A stretch of DNA of 64,000 nucleotides, taken from contig JBBTCO010000007.1 in NCBI GenBank assembly GCA_038043185.1, positions 62,001-126,000 of the forward strand, in the 5' to 3' direction. Position 1 is the stretch's first letter. The number at the start of each line of letters is the position of its first letter. Below are positions 18,723-26,766 of the stretch, in pieces. The position numbers were made by a program, and so were the translations under genes. Below the pieces are notes generated by a model. The model saw only the letters and a list, made by a program, of their open reading frames with translations. It was not told the origin of the DNA and did not search any database. This stretch comes from UBA5009 sp038043185 (GTDB lineage: Bacteria; Bdellovibrionota; Bdellovibrionia; Bdellovibrionales; Bdellovibrionaceae).

Positions 18723-19436
18723 ATGCAAGTTCAAGTTGATTGGAAAGAATCATTATCAAAATTAATTGAAGGTAATATGCGATTTCGACTGGGGTTAAGG
18801 TCGGTGGAATCGTTTGCAAGTTCGTTGCGCTTGCGAGAGTTGGCTGAAAATGGCCAAAGTCCATCGGCAATAATTTTAACATGTTCAGATTCGAGAGTCC
18901 CTACTGAAATCTTATTTGATAAAGGAGTAGGTGATTTATTTGTAATTAGAGTGGCCGGAAATGTTATTTCGCGCTCCATAGTTGCAAGTATTGAATATGC
19001 AGCGACCATTCTTCGCACGCCACTCTGTGTAGTTATGGGTCATACACAGTGTGGGGCGGTACGAGCTGCCTACGGCAAAGTTAAGGATAATAGTTTATCA
19101 GCTACAGAAAATTTAGATCGACTTTTAGAAAAAATTACTCCTGCGGTAGAAGAGACTTTAAGATGTCATCCAGCGGAAACAGAGGAAGAACTTTTGCGTT
19201 TATCTGGAATAATAAATGTCAAACGCCAAGTGAGCTTGATTCAAAAGAACAGTCAAATTTTAAACGCACTATCTCAAGATGGAAAATTTCGTATTATTGG
19301 GGCTTCATATAGTATCCATGATGGCGAAGTGAGTTTTGATATGGAAGGGCTTCCTAACTACAAACTAGACCGGCCCTTGCATGGAGCAGTACTTGATCAG
19401 TTATTATTTTCAATGAAATCGCCGGAGATCATATGA
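18723..19436 (+). CDS. Beta-class carbonic anhydrase
   Basis: A 237-residue beta-carbonic anhydrase (CO2/bicarbonate interconversion). The zinc-binding and catalytic motifs are CSDSRVP (about residue 54, Cys with the Asp-Arg dyad) and MGHTQCGAV (about 105-113, His and Cys ligands). RVAGNVIS between them is also typical. The ATG start is shortly after the AT-rich gap from the small exported gene. The last bases overlap the next gene, a SulP transporter, in an ATGA junction. Carbonic anhydrase plus SulP gene pairs are known in bacteria and usually imply bicarbonate handling. Confidence 0.95.
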   Translation: MQVQVDWKESLSKLIEGNMRFRLGLRSVESFASSLRLRELAENGQSPSAIILTCSDSRVPTEILFDKGVGDLFVIRVAGNVISRSIVASIEYAATILRTPLCVVMGHTQCGAVRAAYGKVKDNSLSATENLDRLLEKITPAVEETLRCHPAETEEELLRLSGIINVKRQVSLIQKNSQILNALSQDGKFRIIGASYSIHDGEVSFDMEGLPNYKLDRPLHGAVLDQLLFSMKSPEII

Positions 19437-20755
19437 AAATTTTTAAAGAAGATATTATTGCAAGTCTTATTGTTTTCATTGTTGCCTTGCCTTTGTCTTT
19501 AGGAGTTGCTCTCGCATCTGGCGCCTCGCTTGAAGCCGGCTTAATCACAGCGGTCATCGGCGGGGTGCTTTGTGGTCTGCTTTCTGGCGCACCTTTGGTC
19601 GTTGCCGGCCCTGCCGCAGGACTTACGGCATTAATCTATCAATTAGTGCAGCAGTATGGAATAGCCGGCTTGGCTATTATCACTGTTATCGCAGGTGGAA
19701 TTCAATTCGGTATGGGTTTGTTAAAGTTGGGTCGCTTTTTCACTTTTGTACCTAAAGCCATTTTAGAGGGCATGTTGAGTGTGATTGGCTTTATTATCGC
19801 GTTCTATCAAATTCATGTTCTATTAGGACAGTCAGTTCCTACTTCTATGTTTAAAGCATTTTCAACACTTCCACAGGCGATTGGGAATGTCTATTGGCCG
19901 ATTTTATTATGCGGGGGTCTTGCCATATTTATACAGTTGTACTGGTCAAAAATGCCAAAAAGCCTGTCGTGGATACCGGGTGCATTGCCAGCGGTTTTAA
20001 TTGCTACTTTAGTGAGTCTTTTTTGGGAAATGCCGCGTGTTCAGATAGCTGATTTTTTATCTCATATTTCCTCTGCATTTTCAGTTATTTCAATTGGATC
20101 TGTAACATTGGTTTCTTCACAAATGTTATTTTCAGCTATGGGCTTGGCCCTCGTTGCAAGTGCCGAGACTTTACTTACTGCAATTGCGTTAGAGGGCAAT
20201 ATTGCTAAGCGTGGCATTAAGGAATACAAAACAGCCAATTTAGATCACGAGCTTTTAGCTCATGGTTTTTCTAACACGATCTCGGGCTTCTTCGGGGGCT
20301 TGCCTATGACTGGTGTTATTGTAAGAAGCGCAGTGAATGTGAGCTCTGGAGCCAAAACAAGAATGTCGACGATGTTGCATGGTGTGTGGATTGCCTTATT
20401 TGTAATTTTCGCGCCAGATATTTTGCAAAAGATTCCCTTAACTGCATTAGCCGCTGTACTTATAGTCACTGGTTTTAAGTTGTTAAATGCTAATGAGTTT
20501 ATTAAAGTTATTACAAATTCGAGGTGGCAGGGTTTGCTTTGGGCCGTTACATTTTTTGCGATTTTAAAAACTGATCTGCTGACTGGATTGTCAATTGGGG
20601 TCAGTGTTTATCTCGTAGGTAGTCTAATTACGAGAACAGGAGATATTCAAAACTGGATAATTCAAAAAAAGCTGAAAGAAAAATTCTTGGTCCAGATGAG
20701 TGGTTGGAATCGTGGCTTCGGTCGCAAGAAAGACACTTATCGCAAAACCTTTTAA
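19433..20755 (+). CDS. SulP-family anion transporter without a STAS domain
   Basis: A 440-residue membrane protein of the SulP (SLC26-like) family. The N-terminal EDIIASLIVFIVALPLSLGVALASGA and the PLVVAGPAAGLTALIY segment are typical, as is ETLLTAIALEG with a following GLPMTGVIVRSAVNV. Most SulP proteins end in a cytoplasmic STAS domain of about 100 residues; here only about 40 charged residues follow the last helix, so the STAS domain is absent. Translational overlap with the carbonic anhydrase gene suggests the transported ion is bicarbonate rather than sulfate. This is inference from context. Confidence 0.88.
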   Translation: MKIFKEDIIASLIVFIVALPLSLGVALASGASLEAGLITAVIGGVLCGLLSGAPLVVAGPAAGLTALIYQLVQQYGIAGLAIITVIAGGIQFGMGLLKLGRFFTFVPKAILEGMLSVIGFIIAFYQIHVLLGQSVPTSMFKAFSTLPQAIGNVYWPILLCGGLAIFIQLYWSKMPKSLSWIPGALPAVLIATLVSLFWEMPRVQIADFLSHISSAFSVISIGSVTLVSSQMLFSAMGLALVASAETLLTAIALEGNIAKRGIKEYKTANLDHELLAHGFSNTISGFFGGLPMTGVIVRSAVNVSSGAKTRMSTMLHGVWIALFVIFAPDILQKIPLTALAAVLIVTGFKLLNANEFIKVITNSRWQGLLWAVTFFAILKTDLLTGLSIGVSVYLVGSLITRTGDIQNWIIQKKLKEKFLVQMSGWNRGFGRKKDTYRKTF

Positions 20756-21621
20756 TGTATTCCAGCTACTGGAATGCATATATTGATGATCCACGATTGA
20801 TGCTCATCCCGATGGAAGATCATTTAGTTCATCGGGGTGATGGCGTTTTTGAGGCCTTTAAAATTATCAATGGTAAAATTTATTTAATGAAAGAGCATTT
20901 TGATCGACTCGAGCGCTCAGCAGAGGCTTTGTCCTTAAATTGGCCCTTGCCAAGAGCTGAAGTAGAAAAAGTTTTAAAAGAAATGATAGAAATTAAAAAA
21001 GTTCAGACCGCAGGACTAAGGATTTTTTTATCACGAGGTATGGGAACATTTTCGGCAAATCCTTATGATTCTAAGCAAGCTCATTTTCATTTCCTTATGA
21101 TCAATTCAAAAATGCCAAGTGCAGAAAAGTATGCTCTTGGAGCCAGTCTTGGTCGTAGTCAGATAGAACCTAAAGGCGCACCGTGGTCTGAAATTAAATC
21201 TTGTAATTATCTTCCCAATGTTTTGATGAAAAAAGAAGCTGTGGATCGCGGCCTTGATTTCACTTTAGGATTTGATGAGCAAGGCTTTATCACTGAATGT
21301 AGCACGGAAAATTTAATTATCCTCGATCAAAAAAATCAACTCTGTCGACCGCAACTTCGTCGCATTCTTAAAGGGACAACAATGATGCGTGTTTTTGAGT
21401 TAGCTCAAAAATTAGTCCCCACAGGTAAAATTAAATCGACAATTGAAAGAAATATTTCTGAATCGGATTTGTTTGCTGCTAAAGAACTGATGATTGTGGG
21501 AACCACCTGGGATGTTCTTTCTGTTACAAAATACGAAGGAAAAAATATTTTTGATGGAAAAGTGGGGGCAATTTCAAAAGAGCTATTGTCTCTTTTGCAA
21601 GAAGATCAAACTGGAAGCTGA
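20755..21621 (+). CDS. PLP-dependent aminotransferase class IV (BCAT / D-amino-acid aminotransferase / ADC lyase-like)
   Basis: A fold-type IV PLP enzyme of about 288 residues. LVHRGDGVFEAFKIINGKIYLMKEHFDRL is the typical N-terminal block. EIKSCNYLPNVLMKKEA carries the likely PLP lysine, and GFITECSTENLIILD matches the ExxxxN phosphate-binding region. The ATG at 20755 overlaps the SulP stop (TAATG), so I prefer it over an in-frame TTG at 20704 inside the SulP gene. Reaction specificity (branched-chain or D-amino acid aminotransferase, or aminodeoxychorismate lyase) is not decidable. The 3' end overlaps the convergent mreB gene by 16 bases. Confidence 0.85.
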   Translation: MYSSYWNAYIDDPRLMLIPMEDHLVHRGDGVFEAFKIINGKIYLMKEHFDRLERSAEALSLNWPLPRAEVEKVLKEMIEIKKVQTAGLRIFLSRGMGTFSANPYDSKQAHFHFLMINSKMPSAEKYALGASLGRSQIEPKGAPWSEIKSCNYLPNVLMKKEAVDRGLDFTLGFDEQGFITECSTENLIILDQKNQLCRPQLRRILKGTTMMRVFELAQKLVPTGKIKSTIERNISESDLFAAKELMIVGTTWDVLSVTKYEGKNIFDGKVGAISKELLSLLQEDQTGS

Positions 21622-22649
21622 ATTTTTTCGAGTAAAGCCTGATCTTCCAGAGCCAGTTCCCCACCTTTGGCGATAGCCACTAAGGGGTTATCAGCAATAC
21701 GCACTGGCAAACGCACTTCATTGCGAATGCGAAGATCAAAATCACGAATCAAAGCTCCGCCGCCAGCTAAGACGATTCCCAATTCAATAATATCTGAAAC
21801 TAATTCCGGAGGAGTGTGTTCAAGGGCACGATGAATGGCGTTGATGATTTCCTGTAAGGCATCATTCATCGCAAGACCAACATCTTCCGAACTGATTTCC
21901 AAACTGCGCGGCAATCCGGAATCAGCATCGCGTCCCTGAGCTAAAGCCAAGCGGATTTCTTTTTTTGGGACCGCCGTTCCGATGGCAATTTTTAATTCTT
22001 CGGCGGTGTTATCCGAAATGACAAATCGTTTTACTTTTTTGAAATAATCGACAATGGCTTGATCTATTTTATGTCCACCACAGCGGACAGCTTCGCAGTA
22101 AACAATATCGGAAAGTGCAATGACTGCGACTTCCGTAGTGCCGCCGCCAATATCAATAATCATGCAGCCTTTTGCCGATTGAACGGGTAGGCCTGCGCCA
22201 ATGGCCGCAGCCATCGGTTCATCAATTAAAAGAACTTGTTTTGCACCCGCTAAATGGCAGGCATCGATGACGGCTCTTTTTTCAACTTCGGTGACTCCAT
22301 AGGGAAGAGAAACAACGACGCGTGGTCGGGAAAAAGCGCCTTTAACTTGTTTTGAGCTTAAAAAATAGCGGAGCATTTCTTGGGCTAAATCGAAATCGGC
22401 GATAACACCATCGCGTACCGGTTTGATAGTCATCACGTTGCCAGTTGTTTTTGCCATAATGGTTTTAGCGGCTTGTCCGACGCCGATGATTTTTCTTTTT
22501 CCTGGACTGGGTTCGGTGAAGGCCACAATCGAGGGCTCGTTTAAGATAATGCCAAGGCCCCTTGCCGCAATCAGTGTATTGGCAGTGCCCAAGTCGACAT
22601 AGATATCGGCACCGGTTGGCAAAGACGAGCTTTTAAACCAAGAAAACAT
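21606..22649 (-). CDS. mreB: Rod shape-determining protein MreB
   Basis: A 347-residue bacterial actin that directs lateral cell-wall synthesis. The phosphate-binding loops are clear: IYVDLGTANTLIAARG near the N-terminus, MIIDIGGGTTEVAVIALSDIV (phosphate 2) and LAGGGALIRDFDLRI near the C-terminus (adenosine region). LNEPSIVAF is also typical of MreB. The N-terminal MFSWFKSSS is compatible with the membrane-binding amphipathic segment. mreC and mreD do not follow; an unrelated exported-protein gene lies eight bases upstream on the same strand. Confidence 0.96.
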   Translation of the reverse strand: MFSWFKSSSLPTGADIYVDLGTANTLIAARGLGIILNEPSIVAFTEPSPGKRKIIGVGQAAKTIMAKTTGNVMTIKPVRDGVIADFDLAQEMLRYFLSSKQVKGAFSRPRVVVSLPYGVTEVEKRAVIDACHLAGAKQVLLIDEPMAAAIGAGLPVQSAKGCMIIDIGGGTTEVAVIALSDIVYCEAVRCGGHKIDQAIVDYFKKVKRFVISDNTAEELKIAIGTAVPKKEIRLALAQGRDADSGLPRSLEISSEDVGLAMNDALQEIINAIHRALEHTPPELVSDIIELGIVLAGGGALIRDFDLRIRNEVRLPVRIADNPLVAIAKGGELALEDQALLEKIQLPV

Positions 22650-22657
22650 AGAATCCT

Positions 22658-23287
22658 CTAGCGTTTTTTAAAACCTGTTTTCGAGTCGAAGGGAATCGAA
22701 ACAAAACCAGCTACCCAAGAAAATGAATCTTTAAGATTGAATCCGACTTCGGCTGCAAATAAAAATCTTTCAGCCTCGGGGTGTTGAAGTTCAGAACCAA
22801 TTACAAAATTAGTGCTGAGTCCACTTCTGTCCTTAAAAGTTCCAACATTAAAAGCCACCGCAGTGTAAGGAATCCACAATCCATTATCGGACTGGTATTT
22901 TTTGCTGATCATTGGAGCTAATTGAAGAGTAGTAATGCTTTCCGAAGCCATGCGGGCAAAGTAACCAGTCGCTTTTACACCGATAGCAGGTTGATCACCA
23001 ACGTCAGGAAAGGGAATATACTTTAAGCTAGCGCCAATATTAAAATCGACCTTGCCCACTCCAAACGAGAATCGTGAAGTCATTTCTTCAGTCCACCCGG
23101 CGTCTAAAAACGCTTGAACATTCATTCCGCCACCCTCGTTAGTGAGAAACTGAGGGGCCGCTCCAATGCGATAACTTTGTGGTTTAACTAATTCGCCAGA
23201 TTCGCCAATTGTTAGATAGCCGGCTTGGGATTGCGCAGCCCAACAGAAAGTTGTTAGCACAAAAAATAGATTCATAATTGATTTCAT
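22658..23287 (-). CDS. Hypothetical exported outer-membrane-barrel-like protein
   Basis: About 209 residues from the ATG at 23287, which has a good ribosome site (GAAAGG, seven bases upstream); an earlier in-frame Met at 23335 would interrupt a signal peptide. The N-terminus (KSIMNLFFVLTTFCWAAQSQA) is a clean Sec signal with AQA cleavage. The mature part alternates hydrophobic and polar residues with many Gly and aromatic residues, as in a small outer-membrane beta-barrel. I do not recognise a named family. It is cotranscribed with mreB (eight-base gap) and divergent from the glycosyltransferase gene at 23386. Confidence 0.65.
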   Translation of the reverse strand: MKSIMNLFFVLTTFCWAAQSQAGYLTIGESGELVKPQSYRIGAAPQFLTNEGGGMNVQAFLDAGWTEEMTSRFSFGVGKVDFNIGASLKYIPFPDVGDQPAIGVKATGYFARMASESITTLQLAPMISKKYQSDNGLWIPYTAVAFNVGTFKDRSGLSTNFVIGSELQHPEAERFLFAAEVGFNLKDSFSWVAGFVSIPFDSKTGFKKR

Positions 23288-23385
23288 ATTTGAGCCTTTC
23301 TCGATAGGAACAAAGGATATCGAGCCCTTGGTCATTTGACAAGACGAAGGTTTGACAACAGAGATTGTGCTTAGGAAAATAAGCT

Positions 23386-24159
23386 ATGCAGAAATTACCG
23401 ATCAGCCTTACGGTGATCACCAAAAATGAAGAGAAAAACATCGAGCGCTGCCTACGCTCTGCTCCATTTGTCTCGGAGATCATCCTTATTGATGGGGAGT
23501 CCAGTGATAAAACTTTGGAGCTTGCTCAAAAACTAGGCGCAAATGTTTTTGTCGAGAACTGGCAAGGCTTTGGACCGCAGAAACAGATTGCCGTAGGAAA
23601 AGCAAAATATGACTGGATATTATCATTGGATGCTGACGAGGCCCTTAGCCCCGAGCTTTCTGCCGAAATCTGTGCTCGGTTTTCCAGCCTCGATGAAAAA
23701 ACTGGCTATCAAATACCTCGACGTTCGTACCATTTGGGAAAGTGGATAAATTTTGGAGGTTGGTTTCCCGATCGTCAGTTGAGGTTGTTTAACAAGAAAT
23801 TTTCAAATTGGGATGATGCTAAAATTCATGAAAAGGTCATCGCCCAAAATACTGAGACTTTTCAATCAACTTTGCTTCACTGGGTTTTTGAAGATTTGTC
23901 TCATCAAGTGCAAACGAATAATCGATATTCAAGCCTTCAGGCCGAGGCTCTTTTCGCGCAGGGGAAAAAGTTTAGTTTTTTTAAGTTGCTGGTTAAACCC
24001 ATTTCGAAATTCATCGAGTCTTATTTTCTTAAGCGTGGATTTTTAGATGGAATGCCGGGTTTAATTATTTCGGTCAGTGCTTCTTACTCTGTTTTTTTAA
24101 AATGGGCTAAACTTTGGGAACTTGAAAATAAAAATAAATCCAAAACGGAGTTGCCATGA
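23386..24159 (+). CDS. Glycosyltransferase family 2 (WaaE/LPS-core type)
   Basis: A 257-residue GT-A fold enzyme. ISLTVITKNEEKNIERCL opens the nucleotide-sugar domain, IILIDGESSDKTLELA follows, and WILSLDADEALS contains the metal-binding DxD. The later GGWFPDRQLRLFNKK and WVFEDLSHQV segments match the WaaE/KdtX group of lipopolysaccharide core beta-glucosyltransferases. The donor and acceptor are not certain. The gene ends with an ATGA overlap with the FecR-like gene, suggesting cotranslation, although the two products do not look functionally related. Confidence 0.85.
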   Translation: MQKLPISLTVITKNEEKNIERCLRSAPFVSEIILIDGESSDKTLELAQKLGANVFVENWQGFGPQKQIAVGKAKYDWILSLDADEALSPELSAEICARFSSLDEKTGYQIPRRSYHLGKWINFGGWFPDRQLRLFNKKFSNWDDAKIHEKVIAQNTETFQSTLLHWVFEDLSHQVQTNNRYSSLQAEALFAQGKKFSFFKLLVKPISKFIESYFLKRGFLDGMPGLIISVSASYSVFLKWAKLWELENKNKSKTELP

Positions 24160-25157
24160 AATTCTTGAGTGGCCTTGTTCTTTGCGCCTTTTTTTTGAGT
24201 GATATTTCATTTGCAGTCGAGACTGCAAAAAAAACTACCAAGATTGCTGGGCCTGAAACTAAACTCGATGGTGTTTATGTCGTTGAAATCAAAGGACGCC
24301 CTCAGATTGAAAGAAAAAAAGAGGGGATCGAGGATTCAAGAATCACTTTGGCAACTAAAAACGAGAAAGTTCGCGGGCAAGCCATTTTTCACACTGACGC
24401 TGGATCAGAAATTGTCTTGCAAATAGAGCCGAAAATTCAAATGAAGATTTATCCCGAAAGCGAAGTGTATGTTCCGCTGATCAGTTGGGATACGGGGAAG
24501 CTCGAGCAATTTTCTTTGAAGAGTGGTCGCATTCGCTGGCATTCTGAAGTAAACACTAAAATAAAAATGGACTCAGATTTGTTTGAGTCAGTAATGCCAA
24601 TGGGAACTTTTTTTATTTTTTATAATCGAAAGGCTCCACAAATCCAGATTCTTTCTTTTAAAGGCCAGATCGAATTTCATGAAAAACATGGTGAAGAATC
24701 TCTGATATTGGGTGAGGGGAAAAAGGCTCATTTCTTGGGAAAACTTGAGGAAGGTGAGATTGCCTACGATATTCTTTTAAATGGTCGCAAGATTCCGAAA
24801 GGCCAAAAATCCCAAATAGAAGACATAAGCGCCGAAGAGGTAAAAAGTTATTCTTTAGAAGAAGAAATGAAAGTGATTGAACAAGTTCGGAAAAAACGAC
24901 TTGTTGAAAGTCATAAAGCTCCGGTACGTAAAAATGAAATCTGTAAAAAACCAAACGGAATTTTTAATGAGTGTGCCTGGATTTGCGAAGGCAATCCCAA
25001 GAATCAAACACGATGTCGAATGGACTTAGCGAAGGTTCGTTGTGTGCGAAGTCGTTGTAACGCCAACGGTGAATGGGCCGAACCCTTTGAGGTTGATCGG
25101 GCTTCTGGCGCCAAACTTTGCCAGCTTCGTCCCGTGGTTCAGGCCTGCGACTATTGA
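24156..25157 (+). CDS. Exported FecR-domain-like protein with Cys-rich tail
   Basis: A 333-residue protein with a Sec signal (KFLSGLVLCAFFLSDISFA). The central region (about 35-200) with VRGQAIFHTDAGSEIVLQIEPKIQMKI-type strands and a SGRIRWHSE turn resembles FecR-like periplasmic domains. A Glu/Lys-rich helical stretch follows (about 215-260), and a tail with eight or so Cys (ICKKPNGIFNECAWICEGN, CRMDLAKVRCVRSRC) suggests disulfides. No sigma/anti-sigma partner is nearby, so the usual FecR signalling role is doubtful. It overlaps the glycosyltransferase gene by four bases. Confidence 0.65.
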   Translation: MKFLSGLVLCAFFLSDISFAVETAKKTTKIAGPETKLDGVYVVEIKGRPQIERKKEGIEDSRITLATKNEKVRGQAIFHTDAGSEIVLQIEPKIQMKIYPESEVYVPLISWDTGKLEQFSLKSGRIRWHSEVNTKIKMDSDLFESVMPMGTFFIFYNRKAPQIQILSFKGQIEFHEKHGEESLILGEGKKAHFLGKLEEGEIAYDILLNGRKIPKGQKSQIEDISAEEVKSYSLEEEMKVIEQVRKKRLVESHKAPVRKNEICKKPNGIFNECAWICEGNPKNQTRCRMDLAKVRCVRSRCNANGEWAEPFEVDRASGAKLCQLRPVVQACDY

Positions 25158-25205
25158 TTTGGTGGCCTGAGATCAAACATAAAGCAGAATAAGCCTCTTT
25201 TTTGA

Positions 25206-25234
25206 TTCACTTTCCCCCTGGTTTCGATTATAAA
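25206..25234 (+). promoter_or_regulatory. Probable sigma70-type promoter of tRNA-His
   Basis: TTCACT (25206-25211) and TATAAA (25229-25234) are separated by 17 bases and lie about 23 bases before the tRNA-His gene, as expected for a stable-RNA promoter. The -35 element is only a moderate match. Confidence 0.45.
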
Positions 25235-25256
25235 ATGGGCTTCTTTTACTGATCGT

Positions 25257-25333
25257 GGTGGTCGTAGCTCAGTTGGTAGAGCACCGGATTGTGATTCCGG
25301 TTGTCGCGGGTTCAAGCCCCGTCGGTCACCCCA
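25257..25333 (+). tRNA. tRNA-His (anticodon GTG)
   Basis: The sequence folds into a standard cloverleaf: acceptor 25258-25264 with 25323-25329 (two G-U pairs), D-arm with AGCTCAGTTGGTAGAGC, an anticodon arm CCGGATTGTGATTCCGG carrying GTG, and a T-arm with GGTTCAA. The extra G(-1) at 25257 faces C73 at 25330, the identity feature of tRNA-His. The CCA end is encoded at 25331-25333. It stands alone. The DNA downstream contains small unfamiliar genes, so the 3' end may have served as an integration site, but no integrase or duplicated 3' end is visible in the window. Confidence 0.97.
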
Positions 25334-25623
25334 ATTTTTTCTCAGAGTTTTAGTCAAAAAATCAAATACCAAGCGGTTCTAAATAGTTGAAAACACACAA
25401 ACGAAGAACGAGCGTAAGCGTCGATATTTCATGAAATTTCAGCAGATTTCAAAAAATGATGACAGATTGATGACACCTTGATGACAGGTTTTAAACCTTT
25501 TTTCGGCTTCTGATAACTGTTTCCAGTTTTTGCGGTGACTGGTGGAAGTAATCACTACAGTCGCAGAGACCCACTCACAGATTTTCGAAATTTAAAGACC
25601 TTAACAAAAGGAAAGAAGGTCTT
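25334..25623. other. Non-coding stretch after tRNA-His with short direct repeats
   Basis: This 290-base gap has no convincing gene. It contains three close copies of TGATGACA around 25456-25489, a palindromic ATTTCATGAAAT near 25427, and a strong purine-rich ribosome site (AAGGAAAGAAGG) at its end for the small gene at 25624. The TGATGACA repeats could be protein-binding sites for expression of the following operon. Confidence 0.4.
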
Positions 25624-25800
25624 ATGAATGGAGTCGTGCAATTTATCCGAAGTTTAGTTTTTGTTGCCATTATGCTTGGTGCCGCTGGCACTTTGGTTGA
25701 AGCTACTGGCTGTGTAGGCCGTGAGGCTGCCAAAGCTCATCAGCGCGGTGGCATGTCGTTTCGTTGGTTGAACCAACATTTAATTGGCGGTGACAAATGA
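25624..25800 (+). CDS. Small orphan protein (58 aa) with one hydrophobic helix
   Basis: This 58-codon gene starts at an ATG preceded by AAGGAAAGAAGG. The product begins NGVVQFIRSLVFVAIMLGAAG, one hydrophobic helix that could be a signal or anchor, followed by a short basic tail (AAKAHQRGGMSFRWLNQHL). Its TGA overlaps the ATG of the next gene at 25797 (ATGA), so the pair are translationally coupled. I do not recognise it. The strong ribosome site and coupled junction are the main reasons for calling it real. Confidence 0.55.
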   Translation: MNGVVQFIRSLVFVAIMLGAAGTLVEATGCVGREAAKAHQRGGMSFRWLNQHLIGGDK

Positions 25801-26000
25801 ACGGCGAACTTGATTTTGAGAAGCTGAGAATTTTGGCTTACAAGCTGAGATGTCTTGGTTATCTCGTTGAGACACAAGACTCAAATCATATTCATCCTGT
25901 GGACTTCGATGAAGCCCAATATGGATTAGCATTATTTCTTAATGAAATTACTGCTGAGATGATCGCGATTAGTGAGAATGTCGGTAAAGAAACCGAATGA
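25797..26000 (+). CDS. Small orphan acidic protein (67 aa)
   Basis: A 67-residue acidic protein (GELDFEKLRILAYKLRCLGYLVETQDSN..., DEAQYGLALFLNEITAEMIAIS) that looks like a compact alpha/beta or helical domain without membrane segments. It overlaps the upstream 58-codon gene by four bases and is followed six bases later by a perfect 14-bp hairpin. The two genes make a short operon in the accessory region after tRNA-His. Family and function unknown. Confidence 0.55.
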   Translation: MNGELDFEKLRILAYKLRCLGYLVETQDSNHIHPVDFDEAQYGLALFLNEITAEMIAISENVGKETE

Positions 26001-26005
26001 AAAAA

Positions 26006-26039
26006 AGCAGGTGCTTAGTTTTGCGACTAAGCACCTGCT
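26006..26039. terminator. Strong hairpin, possible terminator
   Basis: A perfect 14-bp stem (26006-26019 with 26026-26039) and a six-base loop. On the plus strand no T-run follows. On the minus strand the stem is followed by TTTTTT, the arrangement of an intrinsic terminator for leftward transcription, although no leftward gene is seen nearby. It may still end the small operon on the plus strand or protect its 3' end. Confidence 0.55.
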
Positions 26040-26196
26040 AAATTGAGTCGGCACATTCGTGAAGTTTTTACAACTATCATGTAGAAATCATGTATAGGTT
26101 TTGAATAGATTTATCCATTTTGACATTAAATTATTATTTGTTTAAATCCATCTTAAGAAGTCAATACAAGACATTATTATTAACCTAGTAGGGTGA

Positions 26197-26715
26197 ATGG
26201 ATCTGGCGAACAACATTATAAATTCTTTTGATAGAATGTCTAATGCCGTAAATCTCTATGGTATTGAGTTAAAAGGATACCCGCGCAGACTTCCTGATGT
26301 TTCATATGGCATAAACATTGACCAAATATCTAACGATATTGAATTTCGCAATTTTTTCAGCACTAATGCTCGGGCCGGCGACCTTGAAAAGAATGGACAT
26401 AAATTGCTTTTTGACATCGAGGGTGGAGTTTATGTTCTGCCAGTTATTAATTATTTTTCTGCGACTAAAAACTCAACTGAACTTATTGCCGAAATGGCCG
26501 AAGTTCCAGAGAAAATTATGTCTAGAGGGCAACCTTCACGTCTGCGACTTCGACGAGACAAATCTATTGTCGTTTTTGAGTATTCATCTTTAAAAAATGC
26601 AACCCCTGAAGTTTTTGGATACGGATATTGTCATGGTTATCATGGAACCTCACACGATTTAGATACGGATATTTATTATGAAAATAAAGCTTTTAAAAAT
26701 CAGCTGTACAAATAA
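26197..26715 (+). CDS. Hypothetical protein, accessory region
   Basis: A 172-residue soluble protein without signal peptide (DLANNIINSFDRMSNAVNLYG..., later GGVYVLPVINYFSATKNSTELIAEMAEVPEKIMSRG and a C-terminal YGYCHGYHGTSHDLDTDIYYE rich in His and Tyr). I recognise no family. It is preceded by about 195 bases of AT-rich DNA and only a weak ribosome site. Its position after tRNA-His and the orphan pair suggests accessory DNA. Confidence 0.5.
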   Translation: MDLANNIINSFDRMSNAVNLYGIELKGYPRRLPDVSYGINIDQISNDIEFRNFFSTNARAGDLEKNGHKLLFDIEGGVYVLPVINYFSATKNSTELIAEMAEVPEKIMSRGQPSRLRLRRDKSIVVFEYSSLKNATPEVFGYGYCHGYHGTSHDLDTDIYYENKAFKNQLYK

Positions 26716-26721
26716 GAGAAG

Positions 26722-26736
26722 GACCTGGGTCAGGTC
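26722..26736. promoter_or_regulatory. Short inverted repeat before TauE/SafE gene
   Basis: GACCTG-GGT-CAGGTC is a perfect 6-bp inverted repeat between the hypothetical gene and the permease gene. It could be an operator or a short hairpin; no T-run follows. Confidence 0.3.
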
Positions 26737-26766
26737 GCAGTTTGCGTTACTGCTGCAAAATAATAA

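Noticed and set aside
20704..20754. TTG start for the aminotransferase inside the SulP gene
   Set aside because: The ATG at 20755 overlaps the SulP stop in the usual coupled way, and residues before it do not fit the family N-terminus.
25257..25333. Evidence for an integrated element with duplicated tRNA-His end
   Set aside because: No second copy of the tRNA 3' end and no integrase gene were found in the window, so an att site is not annotated.
26722..26736. GACCTG-GGT-CAGGTC as the end of an insertion sequence
   Set aside because: No transposase, second terminal repeat or target duplication is visible nearby; recorded only as a short inverted repeat.
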